From Azolla pinnata (lineage: Eukaryota; Streptophyta; Polypodiopsida; Salviniales; Salviniaceae): DNA of 25,946 bases. The notes below the pieces were generated by a model. That model was not told the origin of the DNA, ran no database searches, and saw nothing but the letters and a program-made list of their open reading frames with translations. Shown here one piece after another: positions 9,201 to 18,062 of the stretch. The position numbers and the translations under genes were made by a program. Where the stretch lies: the NCBI GenBank assembly GCA_037176905.1, contig JBBBWG010006836.1, positions 1-25,946 of the forward strand. The letters run 5' to 3'. Every line of letters starts with the position of its first letter. Position 1 is the first letter of the stretch.

Positions 9201-12200
9201 CGATTCTGTTACCGGAAGATAGCTGGCAGAAGATGAAGGAAGTTGTGAACGATCCAAGTTTAAGGAACCCGAAGACAATAGGTCATGTCTTCACTAAAGA
9301 GACCAAGGAGAAACTTTGAGTTGGAAGAGAGGATTTCTTCCTCCCTGAAGAAGAGCGTATGTTATGCAGGATGCTTGAAAGACATGGGAAGGCTTTCGCG
9401 TTTACCCCATAAGAAATCGAGTATGTTGATCCAAGGATGGTCGAACCGATGGTTATCTTTACGGTACCACATGTACCTTGGAATCTGAAGCCGATACCGG
9501 TTCCAAGAGCGCACCTGTCGAAGCTGATTGAGCTCTTGAAGGAGAAGGTGGAAATGGGAATTTTGGAGCCGTCAAACATGCCATACTCTAATAGGTGGTT
9601 CACGATGCCGAAGAAGAATGGATCCTTGTGATTCATTCAAGATCTTCAACCCATCAACAAGGTGACGATTCGGAATGCTGGAATTGGGCCAAGTGTGGAC
9701 GAATTTGCCGAAACATTTGCAGGCCGATCCATCTATTCCATTGGCGATCTTTACTTCGGGTATGATCGTTTCCAGTTGGCGGTAGATAGTCGAGATATTA
9801 CGACCATGAGGACTCCAATCGGACTGGTGCGGATGTGTACCTTGCCTCAAGGTGCGACAAACTCGGTGGCACATATGGTGAACGCCATGAACAAGGTCTT
9901 GAAGGATTGCATCCCAGATATCACGATGCCCTTCTTGGATGATATTCTGATTTAAAGATGCTCGGATGAGGAGAAGGATGAGGCGAAAGACAAGGATGGA
10001 CGCAGGAAGTTCGTCATAGATCATGTGAAAGACTACGAGAAGGTGTTACAAAGATTGGAAGAAGCGAATCTGACATTTTCAGGAGAAAAGTCCTCATTTG
10101 GACAGTCGGAGATCGTGGTGGTGGGTCACTTATGTGGAGCATATGGCCGAAAACCTTCGCCATCCAAAGTGAACGCAATTCAAGATATGAAGGAGGAATG
10201 CGTGTCTCAAACGGAGGTTCGAAGGTTCCTTGGAGCGTGTGTATTTTATCATATTTGGATACCATACTATGCTCATATTGCCGAGCCATTGTATGATCTG
10301 CTGAAGAGAAAGCGCAGGTTTGAATGGACGAGCGAGCATACGTTAGCCATTCGAAGACTGAAGAAATTACTGATAGAGGCACTCGCATTACGAAAGGCGG
10401 ACTATTCTGATGGCAAGCCTATTTTCGTGACTGTAGATACTAGTCCGACCGGAATCGGATGGGTTATTAACCAAGAGGACGAGGATAGCAATCGATATGC
10501 AATTCGGTTCGACGCGAAGGTGCTAAGTGACAGGCAGAGAAGGTACGCCCAAGTGAAGAGGGAGTTGTGGGGAAGTGTCTCGGCAATCAAGTCTGATTGT
10601 AACTACCTTATTGGAGCTGAAGTGGTAATCAAGATAGACTGCCTACCCATCTCGGGTATGGCATCTGGTTGTAATACACCAGATATCTCCATGTTACGAT
10701 GGATCATGTATGTCAAGTCACTCAATCCGGGGATCCGACATGTAGCTGGGAAACGTCATGTCATTGCAAACATGCTATCAAGGGCGAGATACGATAAAGA
10801 AGAAGGTCCACGTTCTGATAAAGAGGAGGTGAGCTTGGACTTCTTCACAAGTTCCTATGCTCGAGTGCTAACAACTTTCGTCGAAGAGGACTATGAAGGC
10901 GAATTCGTGGAGATCAGGAGATACTTGCGAACACTTCAATGAGATGAATCTTTGTCAACAGAAGATTTCCATCGAATTCGTAAGAAGGCGTACAAGTATT
11001 TTCTTAAGGATGGAGCTTTTTGGCGGCATGCGAAGAAAAAGAGCGGAACTCCAATGCGGGTTGTTTGCAAGTTGGAAGATCGACAAAAACTCATGTCGGA
11101 GTTTCATAATAGTGCTTGGGCAGGCCATCGCCGAATATGGGCCACATTCGCAAAGCTTAAGGAGAAGTATTGGTGGCCAGGAATCTACAAAGATGTAGCA
11201 GCTTACGTGGAAACATACAAGGAATGTCAGTTCTTCTCCAATGTTCGCCATCGAAACGAACTCCATCGAACTTACCCGCTGGCGATACACTACAAATGGA
11301 TGGTGGACATCATAATGATGTCAATGGGGTGATCACAGATGAAGTATCTCATGCTCGCAAGGGAGGATCTTACCAACCAAGTTGAAGGTCGAGCATTAAG
11401 AACTAAGGAGACGTCATCGATATGTAGAGTCCTTGAAGATGTTATTTGCAGATATGGATGCATTGGCAAGATTGTGGCTGATAGAGGAGAGCTTGATGCC
11501 AACGAAGCTAGATAATTCTTCTCCAGAATGGGAATCAAGTTATCGCTTACCACGGCATATAATCCGGAAGAAAACGGGAAAGTGGAACGTGGACATGGAC
11601 CTATCGTGAAGGGCTTAGTGAAAGCGTGTCATGGGAGAATAGAAGAATGGCCGCGTGTACTACCATTTGCACTATGGGCTGATAGGACTACCCATAGCTC
11701 GGTGACAGGATATATGCCAGGAGAGCTCATATTCGGACAGAAGCCAATAATGCCAGTGGAGCAAAGTATTGTTTCATGGCTAGCATTGCCATGGCAAGAT
11801 GAGATAAGCAGAGAGGATCTACTAGCTTTGAGGAATCGGCAGTTAGAGCAAAGGTCGGAAGATATAGAAGTGGCAATAACACGGCTAAAGAATGTAAGAC
11901 TGAATAACAAGGAACACTTCGACAGACGACATCGTCTTCGCCCAAGGAGAATCGTTGAAGGAGATTGGGTGCTTGTGTACGATAATAACCTAGATAACAA
12001 ACATAGTACGGTTCAAAAATTTTCGCAGCGATGGTTTGGACCATATATGGTGAAGAAAGTTTAAGATAATGCGACATATCATTTGGTGGAACTTGATGGT
12101 ACATCACTTGCCTTGCCAATTGCTGGTAAAAGAATCAAGGTCTTCAAGAGAAAAGATAGAATTGAAATTGGATTCGAAGCTCTAGAAGATTTTGTCTTGA

Positions 12201-12236
12201 GCATCGACAGTGAAGTAGAATAACCAACAGAAAAGC
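6292..12236 (+). pseudogene. Gag-pol remains of the gypsy element
   Basis: Recognisable parts in order are: gag-like remains from about 6292, with a cysteine/histidine cluster resembling a zinc knuckle near 7090-7135; an aspartic-protease-like region near 8380-8640 (HGSEINLMS); reverse transcriptase near 9440-9960 (TLPQGATNSVAHM, FLDDI); RNase H near 10400-10790; and integrase near 10950-11760 (zinc-binding N-terminus, then a core region containing AYNPEENGKVERG). The C-terminal part near 11950-12200 shows no evident chromodomain. The reading frame is broken many times, so no working protein is expected. The motif set is unlike the common plant chromovirus or Tat lineages as I know them. Confidence 0.88.
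7572..7915 (-). mobile_element. Solo LTR of a Ty1/copia family, antisense in the gypsy element
   Basis: Read on the minus strand, it starts TGTCGAATACGGGCATC and ends ACAACA. It aligns along its length with the copia LTR at 22432-22779. It is flanked on both sides by the identical pentamer ACCCA (7567-7571 and 7916-7920), the 5-bp target duplication expected for LTR elements. No internal copia sequence is present, so it is a solo LTR, most simply left by recombination between the two LTRs of a full insertion. Confidence 0.95.
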
Positions 12237-12287
12237 CTCACTGAAATTAGCACATACCGGAGGATGTGCAGGTTTGGTGGGGGTGAA

Positions 12288-12865
12288 TGTCGTGTGTCTC
12301 TTCACACATGATATGAAACATAATAATTTTATATTAGCTTAGCAGTTTGGTGTGGCGAGATTAAGGTCCGCAAGAGCTTCCAAAAGTATTTTACGGCATG
12401 TGAATCGGGCAAGTACGGCATACGAATACGGCGGGCGATTGAGCGGATACGAATACGACGGGCAACTGAGCGGATACGAATATAGTGACGACTCCCCAAA
12501 ATTAGCTAAAGGGGGAGAAGCCATCTCTGGAGACCCGACAAAACCTAATCTGGGAAGGAAGGAGACTCCTAAAGTTAGCTAAAGGGTAAAAGGCTCTCTC
12601 TCCAAAATTGGCCATCAAACCCTAATTTGCTCTCTCTCCTAAACTCTTAAAAACCCTAATCTGAAGCCTTGTCAATCGGGGGGGGGCCTTGTGAACCTAA
12701 TCTTGGGGATAGTTTGTAATCTCTTTTATATTGTTAATGATTATTATTAAATTTTATTCATTTGAACTCTTCCGATAAACGACACGCACGATTCTGGTAT
12801 TCTCTGGTCGGCGGCCCCGGGGTCCTGCCTCAACTTTCATGTATCCTTGTCGTAATTTCGCGACA
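12288..12865 (+). repeat. 3' LTR of the gypsy element
   Basis: The LTR is about 578 bp, starting TGTCGTGTGTC and ending GCGACA. TGTCG and CGACA form a 5-bp terminal inverted repeat. The ends match the 5' LTR. The middle (about 12418-12695) is different sequence, with short repeats of GCGGATACGAATA and AGTTAGCTAAAGGG. Confidence 0.88.
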
Positions 12866-14003
12866 ACACGACTATGTTTTTCGCGTTTGCTACGTAGATA
12901 GCTGCTCATTTTATGCGAATATTGACGCACCTATTGCTGCGAGTATAGATGCATATTTTTCGGTAGAAAAATTTAAACAGTTTGGTGAGAAGTTTTACGC
13001 GATTATTGTTGGGAATATAGTCGCTTGCAAAATTGAAATTTTGACAAGAGTTTTAAAGCAATATTGACGCAAGTATAGATGTTACGGTAGCCGTTCCTTT
13101 TGCTCCGGTTATATATGCGAACATAGACATGACAGTTCACGCCAACATTGACGTAAATATTTAACGCAAGCTTTTATGTGAGTTTTACGCAGAAACGCGA
13201 CAAAATTTGCAATGAATCTTCTAATTTGTCACGACTTTTGCTGCAATTTTTGACACGAACTTTTATGTGAGTGTTTACATATCGTTTTACATGAATATAA
13301 ACGCGACTTTTACCGCAAGTTTGCAACATTATTTTTCTCGACATGTTTGTCGCATCTGTATATGCGTTGTTTATCGTGACCATACTGATTTGTTAGCAAA
13401 TTTAAGTAATCTTTTTTATATCTACAGAAAAATTCGCATAAAAATAGCAACAATACTTACGTAAAATTTGCAAAAAAACTCGAATAAATTATGTAGAAAA
13501 ACTCACGTCAATTGAGAAGTAAACTCACATAAAATATGTAGAAAAACTCGCATCAAATGAGCAGCAAATCTCACAATAAAGTTCGCGCATAAGTCGCGGC
13601 AAAGCTTGCGGTAACAGACGCAGTAAACTTCCCAGAAAGTTCGTGGCTAAACTAGCGGTAATAGTCGCGGCAAAGCTTGTGTAAAGTATCCGTTAAATCT
13701 TGTGTATATGTATGCATATATGTTTGCATTTACAGTTGCATATATATTAGCATATATTTTTGCGTATATCTTCACATATAATATTGCATATATTATCTGA
13801 CAAATCTCACGTATATGGTTGTGTATATGTGAGCATATAAATTTCTGTATAGTTTCGCGTATATTTTCGTGGCAACTGTGTGGCAAAATGTTTACGTCGT
13901 TTGCCACGACTTTTGTTGTGAGGTTTGCTACGATATTTTATGAACTTTTGCAAAACAAATTTCGCAGCAAAATATGCAGTAAACTCACCAATACCTTGTA
14001 GTG
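12866..14003. repeat. Degenerate subterminal repeat array of the CACTA-like element
   Basis: This array holds many imperfect copies of short modules such as TTTACGCGA, GCGAATATTGACGC, AACTCGCATAAAA, GTCGCGGCAAAGCTTG and TATACGCAA, in both orientations. No coding potential is seen. The same kind of modules (ATACGCGAACATTGA) appear left of the gypsy insertion in 5362-5538, supporting one interrupted element. Confidence 0.6.
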
Positions 14004-14179
14004 GAATATGCCTATATCTGACCGTTTACAGGTAAATATATTTTAAACAAATACACAAATAAAAGATTATGCATATACACACAAATACATATAACAGAAT
14101 ATGTATTTAGATGAATATGCATCTATGTATACATATATAAGGAATATAAGCTAATATAAACGAATTTGAAATAAACAGA

Positions 14180-14293
14180 GTGTCTATGTTACAACAACAT
14201 CATGGCAAAATGTGCAATAAATATGGCACAATTTTAGTACTGTTGTTACCTTGCGTTTGAGAGGATTTTTATTGCAACATAGAGACACTTGTT
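14180..14293. mobile_element. Possible small MITE-like inverted-repeat element
   Basis: AGTGTCTATGTTACAA at the left end is matched in inverted form by TTGCAACATAGAGACACT at the right end, with one mismatch and a 2-base gap. The interior is about 80 bp. No clear target duplication was found, and the superfamily is not assigned. It may be a fragment of a CACTA-type interior. Confidence 0.4.
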
Positions 14294-14514
14294 GCTAAAA
14301 ATTTACAATGACCATACTGCATATTTACCACAACATTGTCTCCCAAGCAAGATTTAAACCTATGATCTCATTTGACACAATTAAATGGACTACCTAATTG
14401 GTCCAACATACAATTATGTAATATATGTACTAAATATTATGATCCAAAAAGTTTAATATCCGTGTATCTATCCATATAAAGCTCAACATGCGTCTATATA
14501 TCTGCATATACATA

Positions 14515-14900
14515 TACATATACATCTTTATGTGGATGTAAATTTACATGAATATATGAATATTTGAGTATATGTATGTATGTATACATATACAAGTGAA
14601 TATACATGTAGCTATCCATGTACAAGTGAAAATGCATGTATGTATACATATATAGGTGAATATACATGTATGTTTGTATGTATATACAAATGAATATACA
14701 TGTAGCTATCCATGTAGATGTGAATATTACATGTAGTTGTCCATGTACATGTGAATATACATGTAACTATCAATGTACAGGTGAATATACATGTATGTAT
14801 GCTTATATAGGCGAATATGCATTTGTATGCATATATAGATGCATATGCATCTATCTATCCATATACAATTGAATATGCATGTATATATGCATATAGAGAT
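14515..14900. repeat. Imperfect minisatellite, period about 30 bp
   Basis: Repeated variants of GTGAATATACATGTA followed by GCTATCCATGTACA or TGTATACATATA recur about every 30 bases. The copies are diverged, and purely non-coding in appearance despite a chance open frame. Confidence 0.7.
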
Positions 14901-15240
14901 TAATAGTACATCAATTTATTTATATACAAGTGAATATGTATGTATATATTGATAAATATGTCGATATACTTACTTGTAAAGATAAATATTCTTGTATGTA
15001 TGCATATCCAGATAAATGAATATGTACAAAACGAGACAAACAAGTAAAAAGTGAAAATATCTCACATAAATAATCTCAAACAGGCCTCATGTATAAATAG
15101 GCAACGAGGGCTTGCATTTTATATCCATCTTCAAAGTTCTTAGACTCTTTAGCTTTTACATTGAAGAAGCTTTTCAACATATATATATTCTCAAATTGAT
15201 AACAAAAAGAAATATATAATAATAAATAAAATGGAAATAT

Positions 15241-15721
15241 AATATTTAAAATAATTTTTAAAAAAACTTGCAAGTAAACATGCAACAAACTTGCAATAAG
15301 TTGTGCATCATAGTTGTGGTAAACATGTAGTAAACTATGGGTCTACAGTTGCGGTAAACGTGCAATACATTGTGTGTCTCTAATCACGCTAAATCTTGCA
15401 TCTATAATCACGCTAAATCTTGTGTCTACAGTTGCCGTAAAACTTGTCATAAATGAGCGGTAAGCGAGCGGTAAGGTTCATGGATACAATCGCGGTAAAT
15501 CTCGCATCTATAGTCGCGAAAAATGAGCAATAAAGCTCACGTATATAGTTGTAGTAAATCTTGCATCTAGTCACTGTAATGGTCTTGTTTGCAGTCATGG
15601 TAAAAAACATGATAAACTGGTTATATCCTTTGCCACGACTGTTATCGCGACTTTAACGAAAAAAAAAAGAGAAAAAATTTCACGATAAACAACGCATTAA
15701 ATTGACCAATACCTTGTAGTA
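15241..15721. repeat. Second degenerate array ending in a CACTA-type right terminus
   Basis: Modules such as GTCGCGGTAAATCTCGCATC and GTTGCGGTAAACGTGCAAT recur, as in 12866-14003. The block closes with ACCAATACCTTGTAGTA (15705-15721), nearly the same terminus as at 13987-14003. No gene is seen. Confidence 0.55.
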
Positions 15722-16116
15722 ATATATGTGTATAATAGTTACATAACTTGCCAGTCATGTGCTTGATTTTTTTATTTAATTAGTTGAAGAGCTCGAGTTT
15801 GAATTGTGACATGACATTTTATGTGATGCATGGCAAAGAACCATATATATATATATATATATATATAATGTTTGTAGATATTGTATTATTTCACAATTAT
15901 CTAGAGTATTAATGTTAATTGACCAACCTGTCCAACTACCTATAAGAGGCGGTAATTTAATCATCAGATTCGTACATTAAGACGAGCGGTTAGAAAAATT
16001 GGAAGATGGTGATCTGTTGGATGAATTGGTATATGGTTAAGAGTGGTAAGAAACTATTATACATACATACATATAAATTTATATGTACACAATATACAAG
16101 TATCTATCTATCTATC
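15722..16116. other. Intergenic DNA before PME copy B
   Basis: AT-rich sequence with a TA microsatellite at about 15843-15867 and a TATC/TA run just before the duplicated segment begins. No gene or RNA was recognised. Confidence 0.6.
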
Positions 16117-16603
16117 TATATATATATATGAATTAGATTATATTTGTGGTTGGAGCCATGGACGACTACGTCCAAATTCCATGGATGATGGTGGGAAGGA
16201 AGTAGGCGTGAGCAATGGCACCATGTTGTTGATGAGGAATTTAGTCAGCGGGCTGGGCAGCAGCATCTTTGTCACGTTCAAGTAGCAATAGATTTATAGA
16301 ATGACTGTAACGTTCAAGCGCATGGCTGGTGTATGATCGGAATCTATAGACAGAGATATATATTGGCAAGCAATTAGCTTGCAGCAGCTGTAATTTAGTT
16401 TGACTCCATAATTAGCAACTGTAGGTGGTGGATACTCAAACTGATTAGGAGCAGTGCAGCACCAGGCGTGTGAGAAGATCAGATCAGATCAGGTTAGGGC
16501 GGGGGGTGCATGCTTAGGAGATCGATCGATTGATCGATCGATCATATATTCTGGAGCAGATCAGCACTGCAATTGAAACAACAATATCAAAAGAATTAGC
16601 GGA
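16117..16603 (+). promoter_or_regulatory. Promoter-like region of PME copy B
   Basis: Colinear with the copy A upstream region, with several small losses. It retains the motif TAATTTAGTTTGACTCCAT and a GATC tract, but the TATA-like run is shorter (about 16354-16364). Whether it is transcribed is unknown. Confidence 0.4.
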
Positions 16604-16822
16604 ATGGCGGCGCAGCTGGTGCAGGCGATGGGCCATGGAGTAGTATTGTGGGGGGTGCTGATCATCGTGGCATCGGCGCAGATCACCGATGCAGTAGATG
16701 TGGCTCCGGCCCTAGTACTGAATCAGAGCAGCAGCATTAATGGCACTAGCTGCCCTAGCATTAATGGAAATAATGGTTGTTTCACGAAATCTAGGCTTTC
16801 CCAAGCTCTTCAAATCATTTAA
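16604..16822 (+). CDS. Short residual ORF: PME signal peptide with unrelated tail
   Basis: The 72-codon frame keeps the PME start codon, signal peptide (hydrophobic core [12 protein letters not shown]) and two SING motifs. After the deletion junction at 16764-16767 it runs into former intron sequence for about 18 codons (NGCFTKSRLSQALQII) before a stop. It could direct a tiny secreted peptide if transcribed and translated, but this is probably debris. Confidence 0.3.
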   Translation: MAAQLVQAMGHGVVLWGVLIIVASAQITDAVDVAPALVLNQSSSINGTSCPSINGNNGCFTKSRLSQALQII

Positions 16823-17885
16823 CCAATGTACTAAGACCTCATTAATTTCTTTTTTTCTGATACGATACCGATTTCTATATATTTCTTGCATAATGGAATT
16901 TTGATTGGAGGAGGTTAGGTATTAATAAAAATAATAAATAGGGGTGATCAGTTGATAAAGGAAGCTGCAACATATGAATTGCGGTGAAAAAAAAAAACTT
17001 ACTTTTAAGTCACCTCTCAAATAAGTCCACCCCTCATATATTAAGTCCACAAAAATGTGCGAGGATCGACTTGCAAACTTATGCGAGGGATTGTAGTGAT
17101 TTATCCATTTATTAATCTCTCTATTAGATTCTCTTTAGATTGAAAATCTCTCGGGATTAAATCTATAGTTTCCTTCTATCTCCATTTGTTTTATCTCATT
17201 TCTTGTACTTTGGCAAGTAGAAAGATGCCAAAGTTACCAAAGAATGCCTGACAAATTTATTAATTACATTTCGACACTTACTAAAATAAAAGATTATATA
17301 TTAATGTCTAGTTCATTGAAATTTGATACTTTCTCTCACTAAGCACTTCCATCTATATCTCTTCTCATGTTCATGTTCATTATTCTATGTTCCTCGTACT
17401 TCTATTTACTAATTGCTTCTTACTTCTTATTGTTGTAAATTACTAATTTCCTGAAAGCTTTTCGGCGATGTCTTTCGTATTGCGACACATCATCGCATTC
17501 GCATCGACGTCAGGGAGAGAACAAAAGATTTGGAACTGGATTTGGAGTAACCCACAGGGAGTTACGACCGTTTTACCGCATTCTGCAGTAAAACGCTCTA
17601 TCGCGACCTAATTCGTATAGTGTACGATTAGATCACGATTTCGACAGTCGTATTCTCTTTGACAGTGCTTCGTACGCACTTCGGGCAGAGCTAGTGGCTT
17701 GTGCGTACAAGTACTTTGGCCGAAATCCGCTTTAAAAGAGCCAGTACGACTTGTTCTTCCGTGGACTAGGCGTAACAGTCTGACTTCAACTCGGACTTCG
17801 GCGACACGATTCATACTCACTTCGGCCAGAGTCGTAATACTTGTGTCCACTCCGAGTAGAACCGCGGACTGCCACAACGTTCATG

Positions 17886-18062
17886 CCCAACTCGGTTAGA
17901 CTGCATTCGGGTAGACTGCAGTGCAGTCGTACTCACCCGCGGTTGTAACCATTCCGGGCAGAACTACGACGTTCGTGTCCAACTCGGTTAAGATACAATC
18001 GGGTAGACTATAGTGCAATTGTACTCAACAGCAGTCGTAACCACTTCGGACAGAATTACGGA
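17886..18062 (+). repeat. Tandem ~93-bp repeat in the copia leader
   Basis: CCAACTCGGTTAGACTGCAT near 17887 recurs as CCAACTCGGTTAAGATACAA near 17980, and the following GTAGACT...GTACTCA...GTAACCA...GGGCAGAA order is repeated. More diverged versions (CACTTCGGGCAGAG, CACTTCGGCCAGAG) occur upstream to about 17670. Confidence 0.7.

Larger units (their letters stand above)
5539..12865 (+). mobile_element. Ty3/gypsy LTR retrotransposon, broken
   Basis: The element is bounded by related LTRs (5539-6239 and 12288-12865) that start TG and end CGACA. A candidate primer-binding site follows the 5' LTR, and a purine tract (about 12270-12287) precedes the 3' LTR. Parts in order are gag-like remains, protease-like, reverse transcriptase, RNase H and integrase. 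The RT-RNase H-integrase order places it in Ty3/gypsy. It carries many breaks plus a solo copia LTR inserted near the gag/protease part, so it is a fossil. It lies inside the CACTA-like repeats. No matching 5-bp target duplication is seen at the two outer ends. Confidence 0.93.
5362..14003. mobile_element. CACTA-like (En/Spm) non-autonomous DNA transposon, interrupted
   Basis: The left end CATTACAAGGTATTTGGT (5362-5379) is the imperfect inverted repeat of ACCAATACCTTGTAGTG (13987-14003), whose complement begins CACTACAAGG. CACTA elements typically start CACTACAAG and have dense degenerate subterminal repeats, and both traits are seen here. After removing the gypsy insertion, 5362-5538 and 12866-14003 remain, about 1.3 kb. 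No transposase-like protein was found, so it would be non-autonomous. A second right-type end at 15705-15721 means the element could instead run to 15721. The flanking triplets (TTA at 5359-5361, GAA at 14004-14006) do not match, so no target duplication supports the call. Confidence 0.6.
14004..15240. other. AT-rich non-coding DNA between two repeat arrays
   Basis: No gene was recognised. It contains a short MITE-like hairpin (14180-14293), a TATACATG-rich minisatellite (about 14515-14900) and AT-rich filler. It may be interior sequence of a longer CACTA-like element ending at 15721, or a separate insertion. Confidence 0.5.

Noticed and set aside
14337-14405. tRNA-like A-box and B-box resemblance on the minus strand (ACCAATTAGGTAG and GGTTTAAATCT), possible SINE
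   Set aside because: The boxes are poor matches, and there is no poly-A tail or target duplication. Similar phrases are common in plant repeats.
14666-14872. 68-codon frame rich in Tyr, Cys and Met
   Set aside because: It is the translation of the TATACATG minisatellite and shows only its periodicity.
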